Assembly (NCBI RefSeq): GCF_005222485.1
Contig: NZ_CP029078.1
Span: 3,252,001-3,316,000 of the forward strand
Direction of reading: 5' to 3'
DNA length: 64,000 nucleotides
Origin: Streptomyces griseoviridis
GTDB lineage: Bacteria > Actinomycetota > Actinomycetes > Streptomycetales > Streptomycetaceae
Positions 25,851-33,430 of this stretch are shown piece by piece. A model generated the notes under the pieces. The model had not been told where the DNA came from. It saw only the letters and a program-made list of their open reading frames with translations, and searched no databases. A program made the translations under genes and the position numbers. Numbering within the stretch: position 1 is the stretch's first letter; each line of letters starts with the position of its first letter.

Positions 25851-26294
25851 TCACGGTCGGCGGGTCCGGGCCGCCCCGGCACGTTGGGGTGCCGGGGCGG
25901 AAGACGAGGGCAGGGGGGCGGTGGCCCTGAGCTGAGCCGTTCGTATGGGCCGGGACTGCTGGGCGGGCGGGGGCATGGTGCGCAGCAGCTTGACGAGAGC
26001 TGAGCGATAGCCGTCGCGGGCCTCCAGCGCCGCTTCCAGCCACTGCGCGTCGAAGCGGAGCTTGTCCGCCGACAGCTCGCTCATGGCGCGGTCGGGATCC
26101 ATGTCAGCGTGGACGCGGTCGCGGACGCGTGCGACCTGCTCCTCGGTGAGCGCCAGGAAAGAGCGCAGCTCCAGAGCATGGGCCAGCGCGGGCGAAGCAT
26201 CGAGGCTGGCAGCAGCCTCGTACAGCTCGGGTACCGGGTTCCCGAAGACCTTCTGCAGGTCGGCGTCCATGGTGCTGGCCTTGTCCCGGCTCAT
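25851..26294 (-). CDS. Hypothetical helical protein, 147 aa
   Basis: ATG 26294 forms an ATGA overlap with the repaired end of the preceding gene; a second ATG nine codons on (26267) is possible. Acidic helical protein with ELRSFLALTEEQVARVRDRV and LRFDAQWLEAALEARDGYRS, and a Ser/Pro/Arg-rich tail. No domain recognised. Same transcriptional run as the flanking genes. Confidence 0.6.
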   Translation of the reverse strand: MSRDKASTMDADLQKVFGNPVPELYEAAASLDASPALAHALELRSFLALTEEQVARVRDRVHADMDPDRAMSELSADKLRFDAQWLEAALEARDGYRSALVKLLRTMPPPAQQSRPIRTAQLRATAPLPSSSAPAPQRAGAARTRRP

Positions 26295-26772
26295 CGGGCG
26301 AACCTGCCGGCCGCCACGCCGACGCCGGCGCGGGTGTCCCTGCCAGCCGATTGGGGGCGCTGGTCTGTACTGACGGGCCGGTCCGGGGCCGGAGGCGGGC
26401 CAGGCGCTCTGCGGCGAGATCCTTCTTGCCAGGAGCGTCCGGGTCGAGGAGCCAACGTAGGACTATGGCCCGGCCGTCGCAGGCGGTGACCGCGGCGTTC
26501 ACCCGGTGGGCGAGGCCCATCGTCGGGTCGTCGACCTCGCTGGGCTGGGTCTGCAGAGCTGCCAGGAGGTCGTCTTCCGCGCGCTCCAGCACGGACTGGG
26601 CCGCGACGAGAAGGCCGTGCCACTTGACGACGTCGGTGGCGTCGGGGTTCGCGGTCGGAGCGGCGGCGACCGCATCCTTCAGCTGGTCCATGCCCATGTC
26701 GAAGCGGGCCTCGATCCGTTCGGTGAGCACGCCAACGACATCCGCAGACTCATGGGATATGCCGTCAGTCAA
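26291..26772 (-). pseudogene. Hypothetical protein, frame apparently broken by a 1-bp deletion near its 3' end
   Basis: TTG 26772 follows AGGAG and begins TDGISHESADVVGVLTERIE; helical with WHGLLVAAQSVLERAEDDLL. As given, the frame runs on to 26104, overlapping the next gene by 190 bp with random-looking residues. Adding one base in the C-rich run near 26390-26400 gives a 160-residue protein ending AGVGVAAGRFAR at TGA 26291, exactly four bases overlapping the next ATG. The regular ATGA spacing makes the frameshift reading the better one. Confidence 0.55.
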
Positions 26773-26871
26773 AAGAGATCTCCTGTTCTGGAAAGGCCGG
26801 TGCTCGGGTAGTACGAAGGGCAGCTTTACTCGGCGCCCGCGCCGCATAGCGGGACGGGCTGGATGCGGACG

Positions 26872-26964
26872 TCACGGCAGACGCTGGGCGGGGATGGCAG
26901 GCAGCATCGGAAGCACGAGCGCGCCGAACATCGCTGCGCGTATGGCAATTCAGTTGGAGCGCAT
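26872..26964 (-). pseudogene. Tiny hydrophobic ORF with TGA at codon 5
   Basis: ATG 26964 has GGAGG upstream. The frame reads MRSN, TGA, then IAIRAAMFGALVLPMLPAIP and ends at 26872. The continuation looks like a small membrane peptide. It could equally be chance. It lies between the repeated palindrome (27052) and the gene at 26772. Confidence 0.3.
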
Positions 26965-27051
26965 AGGGAAGAAACCTCCGTGAAGGCACAGGGAATGCGG
27001 GGAAGGCGCCACGGGTGCTGTTCCCGGCGGCTGTATAAGAGTCCGGAGAAT

Positions 27052-27090
27052 CGCCGGTTTGGCTAACCGGCGATCGTCGGCTATGTTGCG
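27052..27090 (-). promoter_or_regulatory. Repeated intergenic element, copy 1
   Basis: Palindrome at 27052-27072 with 8-bp arms (CGCCGGTT / AACCGGCG) and, on the minus strand, AACATA 10 bp before it. On the plus strand the same DNA reads TTGGCT, 17 bp, TATGTT. The element lies after the stop of the gene at 27113 and before the minus-strand genes below 26.97 kb. Copies 2 and 3 are at 48194 and 63674, and a degenerate one at 30821. Confidence 0.7.
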
Positions 27091-27112
27091 CCGCCCGCGA
27101 CTGGAATAGCGC

Positions 27113-27931
27113 TCAGCGAGAACGGCTGGGCGCGTGTGGGACAGGAACCTTCGCTACACCTGCCGAGCGGCTGACGGTGGCTGCCGCGCGGACGCGTGGG
27201 AGCGGCCCGGCCTCGCCTGTGAGGCGGTCGTCGCACCACTGCAGGGCCTCTCCGACCGTGTCAAAGCCGCCCTCCCGCAGGGTGTGCGTCCACGTCTCGG
27301 TATCAACCTCCTCGACCAAGACGCGGAACGGCGATGGGGCACGCTCGTCAAGAGCGCGCAGGGCCACGACGATGACCATGTCCTCGGGATCGTCGCTGGT
27401 GTAGGAGTAGCCCATGGCGTAGTGCTCGCCGTCGCCCGCGAGGCGTCGCTCCAATGACCGCGTGGCGTCGTCCGCCGGAGGCGGGCCCAGTTGATGGTCA
27501 AGGTCGATGGCGTCGGGCGGGCAGCCGCGGAGGATGAGCCAGGACTGCGCCATCGCGGGCAGCGGCAGCGGTGCCTGCTCGAAGCTAAACGTCTGCTTCT
27601 CGTGATCCCGTTGCAGATGCACGGCGAGAACCTGGGCCATACCGGGGTGGCCCCAGGTGGCGGAGCGGTCAAATAGCACGTAGTAGCTGTTCGGGCCGTC
27701 GTGATGTGCGGCGAGGGGAACGAGCGAGTCCTCGTGAACGCCGACCTCGCGGTAGAAGTCGAGGTATCGCTCCTCGTCGGCGTGGAGGTCGTCCAGCTCG
27801 AAGTCGACTTGGGGGGTGGCTTTCCGGTTCGTGGCCGGTTCGGTGGGGGACAACAACAGCCTTTCGGTGGCCTGGAGTTCAGCGTCGCTTCGCCGGAGTG
27901 GAAGGCCATGCGCCCGGGCGAGCCAGCGCAT
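27113..27931 (-). CDS. Conserved plasmid hypothetical protein, 272 aa
   Basis: ATG start, overlapping the previous gene by 53 bp, so the first ~15 residues are uncertain. Acidic mixed protein with VDFELDDLHADEERYLDFYR, SYYVLFDRSATWGHPGMAQV, LPAMAQSWLILRGCPPDAID, and MVIVVALRALDER. A basic Ser/Arg tail follows. No motif of a known enzyme. It is the last gene before the repeated palindrome and closes a four-gene run beginning at 29716. Confidence 0.65.
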   Translation of the reverse strand: MRWLARAHGLPLRRSDAELQATERLLLSPTEPATNRKATPQVDFELDDLHADEERYLDFYREVGVHEDSLVPLAAHHDGPNSYYVLFDRSATWGHPGMAQVLAVHLQRDHEKQTFSFEQAPLPLPAMAQSWLILRGCPPDAIDLDHQLGPPPADDATRSLERRLAGDGEHYAMGYSYTSDDPEDMVIVVALRALDERAPSPFRVLVEEVDTETWTHTLREGGFDTVGEALQWCDDRLTGEAGPLPRVRAAATVSRSAGVAKVPVPHAPSRSR

Positions 27932-28565
27932 GCGTTGAACGAGTCCGGCGGGCGTCCAGCAGTGCGGCTCGTCCGGCGTCGGTGAGGGAGACGGGCTGGC
28001 CGGCGTGCACCGGGTGGCTGGTGTCGCGGACGATCAGACCGGCGCGTTCCAACTTCTGCATCTGGGGATAGGGGATGCGGGCGCCGGAAGAGGCGGTCAC
28101 GGCTGCCCTGCCGGTCAGGAGGTGTTCGTGGAGCTTGGCACCGCCGGCGATGGCGAGCATTACCGCCTGGTCATCAGCCGAAAGCGGTGGTCCGTCGGAC
28201 GTCGTCGCGGCGGCAGTCTCGATGGGCTCCAAGGCGGCGAGGACCTTTTGGGCGGCGGCGTCGCGCGTGGAGGTGGCTTCCTCCAGCTGCTCCACGGTGC
28301 GGTCGATGCGTACGAAGAGAGCGCCGTCGACAGGGAACTCACCGCTCGTGAGCCGGTTGAGCAGTTTGAGGTAGAAGGTGACGCCGGTCTGGGCGTTGGA
28401 CAGGGTGCGGTGCCGGTCGACCAGCTGGGCATGCGGTTCGTCGAGGGCGCCGCGGTCGCGGTAGGTCCACAGGATGTCAATTTCGTGTCCGGTAGCGGCT
28501 TCGATGCGGTGGTCGAGTTGCGTGACCGCACGCCGGGTGAGTGTCGGCGCGGGTTGAGGGGGCAT
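27879..28565 (-). CDS. Hypothetical protein with C-terminal winged-helix-like region
   Basis: 228 aa; ATG 28565 with GGAG. N-terminal helical half contains TYRDRGALDEPHAQLVDRHR and a coiled-coil-like FVRIDRTVEQLEEATSTRDA. The C-terminal ~80 residues (DQAVMLAIAGGAKLHEHLLT ... YPQMQKLERAGLIVRDTSHP ... LTDAGRAALL) look like a MarR-type winged helix. It may bind DNA. It follows the RelE-like gene by 18 bp. Confidence 0.65.
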   Translation of the reverse strand: MPPQPAPTLTRRAVTQLDHRIEAATGHEIDILWTYRDRGALDEPHAQLVDRHRTLSNAQTGVTFYLKLLNRLTSGEFPVDGALFVRIDRTVEQLEEATSTRDAAAQKVLAALEPIETAAATTSDGPPLSADDQAVMLAIAGGAKLHEHLLTGRAAVTASSGARIPYPQMQKLERAGLIVRDTSHPVHAGQPVSLTDAGRAALLDARRTRSTHALARPGAWPSTPAKRR

Positions 28566-28583
28566 GGGCGACGCTCCGTGCGT

Positions 28584-29069
28584 TCAGCGGGTTGGAGGGT
28601 GCGCGGGGTTGGGTGCGGGACGGGGCAGACCCGGCAGTGCAGTAGGCGGCGGACCGGGCCGGGGCACAGGAGGACGGGTGGTCAGTTGCGGAGAGCGCGA
28701 GCGGGCGGCGTGCGTGCGGGCGCTCAACGGCCGACGGGTCATCCCCAGGCGGCGGCCGACCTCGTCGTAGACGTCGTTGCCCGCACGCGGCCGGATCGCG
28801 ACGACGTGGACCTCCTTGTGGTGGGCGGAATTCGCAGGCGCCGGGCGGACGCAGTAGACGACGCGCCAGTCCTTGCGGCGGTCGACGAACAGCTTCCGCA
28901 ACCCCTCCAGGTCTCCGTCGAGGCGCTGTCCGAAGCGCTGCGCGGTCACGACTTCCTGCAGGTAGGCGAGGGTGAGGTCGCGGATATCGATGGGGGCCTG
29001 GAGGAGATCGGTCAGCGCGCGAGGATCGAAGCTCAGGGCGAAGGCGGGCTCTCCCGCTCCCCCGCTCAT
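28584..29069 (-). CDS. RelE/ParE-like domain protein, 161 aa
   Basis: ATG 29069 overlaps the DUF4913 gene stop (ATGA). Residues ~30-105 carry the RelE/ParE-like pattern: LAYLQEVVTAQRFGQRLDGD, RKLFVDRRKDWRVVYCVRPA and KEVHVVAIRPRAGNDVYDEV. In that family such folds cleave mRNA on ribosomes or inhibit gyrase. A long Arg/Pro-rich tail follows. No ribbon-helix-helix antitoxin is adjacent, so a true toxin-antitoxin pair is not shown; the DUF4913 protein is the only coupled partner. Confidence 0.65.
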   Translation of the reverse strand: MSGGAGEPAFALSFDPRALTDLLQAPIDIRDLTLAYLQEVVTAQRFGQRLDGDLEGLRKLFVDRRKDWRVVYCVRPAPANSAHHKEVHVVAIRPRAGNDVYDEVGRRLGMTRRPLSARTHAARSRSPQLTTRPPVPRPGPPPTALPGLPRPAPNPAHPPTR

Positions 29070-29716
29070 GACGCTGGCTCGTCCGGCTCGGCACTGCCTG
29101 CGCCATCCGCCGAGGCCGCGGTCTCCGTGCGCACGGACGGCGGCGGGCCGAGCAGGAGACGGTGCGCGGGCCGGTCGGGGGAGGTCATACAGGCCGACAG
29201 AGGTCCGCCCGGCGCGCGGATGGCCGCGACAGCGTGGGTGAGGAAGTCCCGGTGCCACACGAACAACCCGGAGAGCCCTGCTTCGGGGTCCTTGTGCTGC
29301 TGGTAGGCGAGCCACAGGGCGTGAAGCCAGGCCACGACGTCGTCGTGTTCCTGCCACTGCAGGCACCAGGGCGCCGCGGTGGTGACCTCCGCACCGTAGA
29401 CCGGGAGGAAGAAGTCGTCGACCCAGTCGGACAAGGCGTCGAGTTCGTCTTCCCTTTCCTCCTCGTCGAGCTCCAGGATCGGGCGGGGCTCGGGCTGAGC
29501 GGGCGCCGGAGGCCCGCCGAATCCCGGCATGCCAAACGCGGCGAAGGGCGAGCCACTCGGCGCCGGGGCGGATGCGAGGTGGTCGAGTTGCTGCGCCTGT
29601 TGCGTCGACTGCTCCATGAGCCGCCGCACGCTCGCCTCGATTCCCTCCAACTGCGGATCCGAGATACGAATCGGCTCCAACCCTCCATCGCCAGACAGTT
29701 CTGCGGATTCAGGCAT
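29066..29716 (-). CDS. DUF4913 family protein
   Basis: 216 aa; ATG with AGGAGG at 11-bp spacing. N-terminal ~100 residues are low complexity with an acidic stretch (ILELDEEEREDELDALSDWV). The DUF4913 core follows: VDDFFLPVYGAEVTTAAPWC, LQWQEHDDVVAWLHALWLAY, GLFVWHRDFLTHAVAAI. The family is typical of actinobacterial plasmids and conjugative elements. It heads the minus-strand run ending at 27113 and is coupled to the RelE-like gene. Confidence 0.8.
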   Translation of the reverse strand: MPESAELSGDGGLEPIRISDPQLEGIEASVRRLMEQSTQQAQQLDHLASAPAPSGSPFAAFGMPGFGGPPAPAQPEPRPILELDEEEREDELDALSDWVDDFFLPVYGAEVTTAAPWCLQWQEHDDVVAWLHALWLAYQQHKDPEAGLSGLFVWHRDFLTHAVAAIRAPGGPLSACMTSPDRPAHRLLLGPPPSVRTETAASADGAGSAEPDEPAS

Positions 29717-29867
29717 TGAAAGTTCAGCCTCCTACGAGACACGGGAAGAGAAAGGGCGAGAGCGACGTCACGCGGGTCGCCCAGCAAGGGCGCGTGTCCG
29801 CTCCGGCGGTGCTGTGCCGACGGCTATGCAAGGGACCGGGTGAGTTGGCGGCAGGAGAGGACGCGGC

Positions 29868-30623
29868 TCAGGTTGCGAGGACCACGTCGTCCTGCGTGAG
29901 GGTTGCGCGGATCGTCTCGGTGAGCCGGTCGGCCGCAATCGACGCGTAGTGCTCGGTCTTCTCCACGCCGATGAAGTCCCGGCCTTCCAGCAGAGCGGCG
30001 ACGCCCGTGGACCCGGAGCCGGCGCAGAAGTCGAGGACCGTGCCACCTTCAGGGCTGATCTTGACCAGCTCACGCATCACCTCGACCGGCTTCTGCGTGA
30101 TGTGCTGGCGCTGCGCGCCCGAGGGTTGCGACGCCGAGTACATACCAGGCAGGTAGACCGGGTTCCGGGAGCCGTCGATCGGCCCCTTGGATGCCCAGAC
30201 GACGAACTCGCAGTTCTGAGTGAACCTGCCCTTTTGGGGCCTGGCCTGCGGCTTGTGCCAGGCCAGCACACCCCTCCACAGCCATCCGGCCGCCTGGATC
30301 GCGTCCGTTGTCGTCGGGAGTTGGCGCCAGTCGGTGAACAGCAGCGCGGTCCCTCCGGCCCTCGTCAGCCGGTGCCCTTCGGTCATGATCTGCGTCAGCC
30401 AGAAGCCGTAGGAGCGCTGGTCCATGTTCTCGCCCGTGAAGTCGGCGAGGTCGTTCTTGGCGCCGACGGAGGTGTACTTCTGCTTCGCGGACCGAGTGGT
30501 GCGCTCCTTCGCGGTCCGGCCACCGCTGTTGTATGGCGGGTCGGTGATGACGGAGTCGACGCAGCCGTCCGGAAGGCCGGAGAGAACGACCAGAGCGTCG
30601 CCCTGATGCAGAGAAAAAGGCAA
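29868..30623 (-). CDS. Beta-class DNA (N6-adenine or N4-cytosine) methyltransferase
   Basis: TTG 30623 is chosen (GGGG upstream; product begins MPFSLHQGDALVVL); the frame is open to 30704. 251 aa. Motif IV DPPY at residues 28-31 precedes motif I (DFCAGSGSTG, about 198-207), the beta-class order. A target-recognition region lies between, and QHITQKPVEVMRELVKI lies before motif I. No restriction endonuclease is adjacent, so it is probably an orphan methylase that protects the element during transfer. Candidate promoter 30753-30781. Confidence 0.9.
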   Translation of the reverse strand: MPFSLHQGDALVVLSGLPDGCVDSVITDPPYNSGGRTAKERTTRSAKQKYTSVGAKNDLADFTGENMDQRSYGFWLTQIMTEGHRLTRAGGTALLFTDWRQLPTTTDAIQAAGWLWRGVLAWHKPQARPQKGRFTQNCEFVVWASKGPIDGSRNPVYLPGMYSASQPSGAQRQHITQKPVEVMRELVKISPEGGTVLDFCAGSGSTGVAALLEGRDFIGVEKTEHYASIAADRLTETIRATLTQDDVVLAT

Positions 30624-30752
30624 AGAGTAACCCCTATCGAGTGCGAAAAAGCGGAAAGTAACTGCCGCCTCGCGCAGGAGTCCTCGCGGGCCGGGAGCGG
30701 GCATGCAAGAGCCCAGGGCCGCAGACCGAGGAGAAGCGAGGGGAGTGCAAAA

Positions 30753-30781
30753 ACTGTAGAGGCCAATCCGCCGACGACCAA
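30753..30781 (-). promoter_or_regulatory. Candidate promoter of the DNA methyltransferase gene
   Basis: Minus strand: TTGGTC (30776-30781), 17-bp spacer, TACAGT (30753-30758). About 130 bp upstream of the TTG start and paired back-to-back with a near-identical promoter for the transfer operon. Confidence 0.5.
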
Positions 30782-30791
30782 GAAGCGCCCT

Positions 30792-30816
30792 GATGAGGTG
30801 CCGGAAACCGGCACCT
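30792..30816. repeat. 11-bp perfect inverted repeat between two divergent promoters
   Basis: Arms 30792-30802 and 30806-30816, 3-nt loop. It lies exactly between the -35 boxes of the divergent candidate promoters, so it may be an operator. Confidence 0.65.
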
Positions 30817-30820
30817 CACG

Positions 30821-30856
30821 CGGACTTTTTGGTCAACCGCCGATCCGGGCCTACTG
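30821..30856 (+). promoter_or_regulatory. Candidate promoter of the transfer operon; degenerate copy 4 of the repeated element
   Basis: Plus strand: TTGGTC (30827-30832), 17-bp spacer, TACTGT (30850-30855). Read on the minus strand the stretch aligns with copies 1-3 of the repeated element, but its palindrome is imperfect. The first start codon downstream is at 31087, leaving a leader of about 225 bases. Confidence 0.55.
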
Positions 30857-31086
30857 TTTTTGAACCGCCCGGCGCACACCGCCGCTGGCTACTCCCCTGC
30901 CCCACCTCACGGAGATATCCTCCTGCCCCGGCACACCTAGCTCATGGCACGGCCACACACGGAGCGAGCGGCAACTCGCCCACACCGGCCCGCCTCCGAT
31001 TACCTCCCCCCGACTGCCGGCCGCGCTGTTCCACCACGCCTCGCGTACGCGGCAGGCCGGACACCGCACCTCTCAAGGAGCCGTTC

Positions 31087-31149
31087 ATGACGTCTCGCTA
31101 CCCGCCCATGCCCGAAACCGCTGACAGGCGAGCGGTCCGCTCAGGTTGA
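31087..31149 (+). CDS. 20-aa leader ORF of the transfer operon
   Basis: ATG with a perfect AAGGAG six bases before it. It encodes MTSRYPPMPETADRRAVRSG and its TGA overlaps the TTG start of the hydrolase gene (TTGA). It is probably a coupling leader that drives translation of the weak TTG start. Confidence 0.55.
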   Translation: MTSRYPPMPETADRRAVRSG

Positions 31150-32255
31150 AGGGTCTCGCCGCCAGCATCGGCGTCGTCTTCCTCTCTCCGATCCTGGTCG
31201 CCGGCACCGGCATGATGCTGGCCCACTCCGCCGACGCCGTGCAGAGCAGCGGCTGCCTCCCCGGCGTCGACAGTGACAAGGTCGCCGGGCAGGTAGCCAA
31301 GATTCTCGATGGCGCATCCGGCAAGAACATCCGCATCGAGGGCCTGGACCTGCCCGCAGAGCAGATCCCCAACGCGGCGACGATCGTGGCCACCGGCCTC
31401 TCGCTCGATGTTCCCAAGAAGGGACAGATCATCGCGCTCGCTACGGCGATGCAGGAGAGCCGGCTGCGCAACCTGGGCTACGGGGACCGCGACTCCCTCG
31501 GTCTCTTCCAGCAGCGTCCCTCCCAGGGCTGGGGCACTGCGCAGCAGATCCGCGATCCTGTCTACGCCTCCGAGCAGTTCTACAAGCACCTGCTCAGGGT
31601 GGACGGCTGGCAGCAGATGACCGTCACTCAAGCCGCCCAAGCCGTACAGAAGTCCGGCCTGCCGGACGCGTACGCTCAGTGGGAGAATCTGGCCACCGCG
31701 CTCCAGGCCGCCATCGCAAAGACCTTCCCCGGCGCCAGCGCTGACGCGGACGACCAGGACGAGAAGCCGTCGCCCAGTACGACCGGCTGCGCACCGGGCC
31801 AGGAAGGGCCGGGCTCCGGCCGCATCCCCGAAGGGAGCGTCCCGAAGGGCTACTCGATCCCCAAGGACGCCGACCCGAGGGCCCGTAAGGCCATCGAGTG
31901 GGCGATGCACCAGCTCGGCACGCTCTACCAGTGGGGCGGATCCTGCACCAATGCGCACGGCCCCGATCCCATGGGCCGCTGCGACTGCTCCAGCCTGATG
32001 CAGCAGGCGTACGCCCATGCCGGGATCAGGCTCACCCGCACCACGTACACACAGGTGGGCGAAGGCAAGGCGGTCTCGCCCGCTCACCTCAAGCCCGGCG
32101 ACCTGATCTTCAGCCGCGGTAGCGCCGCACGGCCCGAACATGTCGGCATGTACATGGGCGAGGGCCTCGTGATCGAGGCGCCGCGCACCACCAAGCCAGT
32201 CCGGATCACCCCGATCACGGACTGGGAGATCCTCGCCGCCCGCCGCGTCCTCTGA
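31146..32255 (+). CDS. Transfer-associated peptidoglycan hydrolase: lysozyme-like plus NlpC/P60 domains
   Basis: 369 aa with an N-terminal signal/anchor (KGLAASIGVVFLSPILVAGT). Domain 1 (~90-195): ATAMQESRLRNLGYGDRDSL with GLFQQRPSQGWGT, a transglycosylase/lysozyme-like module. Domain 2 (~235-369): NlpC/P60 with catalytic Cys near 280 in GRCDCSSLMQQAY and His near 330 in ARPEHVGMYMG. It would locally open the cell wall for the mating channel, the role of VirB1/TraG-like hydrolases in Gram-positive conjugation. It is the first structural gene of the type IV operon. Confidence 0.9.
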   Translation: MKGLAASIGVVFLSPILVAGTGMMLAHSADAVQSSGCLPGVDSDKVAGQVAKILDGASGKNIRIEGLDLPAEQIPNAATIVATGLSLDVPKKGQIIALATAMQESRLRNLGYGDRDSLGLFQQRPSQGWGTAQQIRDPVYASEQFYKHLLRVDGWQQMTVTQAAQAVQKSGLPDAYAQWENLATALQAAIAKTFPGASADADDQDEKPSPSTTGCAPGQEGPGSGRIPEGSVPKGYSIPKDADPRARKAIEWAMHQLGTLYQWGGSCTNAHGPDPMGRCDCSSLMQQAYAHAGIRLTRTTYTQVGEGKAVSPAHLKPGDLIFSRGSAARPEHVGMYMGEGLVIEAPRTTKPVRITPITDWEILAARRVL

Positions 32256-32392
32256 CACCGCCCCGCCGGCAGCAGCCCGGCAGCAGCCCGGCCGGGGCCG
32301 GCGCCTCGGCCACCTCCCCCGCTTCCTCCTCCGGTTTCACCTTTCCGTTGGCCCTCGCCGGGCCCGCGTACGCAAGGAGCCTCGCCACACCT

Positions 32393-32707
32393 ATGTCCGT
32401 CCCTCTCGCAGACCGTGTCATCCAGCTCGCCTATAACCCAGGAATCTCACCCAAGGGCGGCGGTCTGCCTGGCCTCGCTGTGTTGAAGAACGTGGTCAAC
32501 AGCATCAACCTTTTCGGGATCATCGCCGTCGTCGGCGCCCTCGCCGTCTCGCTCGGCGTCTGGGCCTGGGGCCACCACACCGGTGGCCACCAGGCCGAGG
32601 CCAACGGAAAGAAGGGCGCCACCGTCGCCGCGGGCGCCGCCCTCGGTCTGGGCGCCGCAAATGGCATCGTGGCCTTCTTCTCCGGCCTCGGGTCTCAGGT
32701 CCACTGA
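32393..32707 (+). CDS. Small two-helix membrane protein, VirB2/TrbC-like
   Basis: ATG 32393 gives 104 aa; TTG 32348 would add 15 residues. The AAGGAG at 32373 is too far from ATG for ideal spacing, leaving the start open. Two hydrophobic segments (INLFGIIAVVGALAVSLGVW and TVAAGAALGLGAANGIVAFF) flank a polar His/Gly/Lys loop. Size, topology and position match the small pilin-like VirB2/TrbC proteins of actinobacterial T4SS loci. It overlaps the next gene (TGATG). Confidence 0.75.
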   Translation: MSVPLADRVIQLAYNPGISPKGGGLPGLAVLKNVVNSINLFGIIAVVGALAVSLGVWAWGHHTGGHQAEANGKKGATVAAGAALGLGAANGIVAFFSGLGSQVH

Positions 32708-33399
32708 TGCGGAACCGGTTCCCTTCCCTTTCGCTGTCCTCGTACGGCTCGGGCTGGTCGGCCAACCGGCGCGTCGCGACCGTCGCCGCCGCCGTCGCGG
32801 CCCTGCTAGCCCTCGCGGCCAGCGCCGCCCTGCTGACCGGCGGCGGCAACGGCCACCAAGCGCCTGACAGCACCGCGCCCGTCCCGACCGGCAGCCCGTC
32901 CTCCTCCGAGACCGTCTCCAAGCTGTCCTCCGGATCCGGATCGGTGCCCAAACCTCCGCAGATCGCCGAGCCAGCCGCCTACGCCAAGGCCGCAGCCCAG
33001 ATGCTCTGGTCCTACGACACCCGCGACACCAACCGCGACCAGCAGCTCCTCGGCATGCGTGCCTGGATGACCACTGAGACCACGTACGCCGACTGGGCCT
33101 CGGTCTTCGGCCAGGTCCCCACCCCGGTGCTCTGGTCGCGGATGGCCGACCAGGACCAGCACGCCAGCGCCCACATCATCGAGGGCCACTACCCCGGCGC
33201 GTTCAAGCAGGCGCTGGCCGACGACCCGTCCGCGATCACTGAGGCGTACATCTACGTCGTCACCGTCAACGGCAAGCAGACTCTCGGCTGGAGGCACGGT
33301 GGAGGAGGAGCCGAGGAACGCGCCGTGACTCTCGCCGTCCAGTGCCGCCCGAATAACGACTGCGCCCTGGCCGCCATCGCCCCCAGCGTCACGCAGTGA
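32707..33399 (+). CDS. VirB8/TcpC-like conjugal transfer protein
   Basis: 230 aa, ATG overlapping the previous stop by one base. A short cytoplasmic N-terminus, one membrane helix (ATVAAAVAALLALAASAALL), a Ser/Pro-rich linker and an extracytoplasmic domain of about 150 residues predicted as an NTF2-like fold (AKAAAQMLWSYDTRDTNRDQ, VVTVNGKQTLGWRHGG). This topology is that of VirB8/TcpC assembly-factor proteins. A Cys pair lies near the C-terminus (QCRPNNDCAL). Confidence 0.75.
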   Translation: MRNRFPSLSLSSYGSGWSANRRVATVAAAVAALLALAASAALLTGGGNGHQAPDSTAPVPTGSPSSSETVSKLSSGSGSVPKPPQIAEPAAYAKAAAQMLWSYDTRDTNRDQQLLGMRAWMTTETTYADWASVFGQVPTPVLWSRMADQDQHASAHIIEGHYPGAFKQALADDPSAITEAYIYVVTVNGKQTLGWRHGGGGAEERAVTLAVQCRPNNDCALAAIAPSVTQ

Positions 33400-33430
33400 C
33401 CCGCACCTGAGACAAGAAAGGAGGCGCCTC

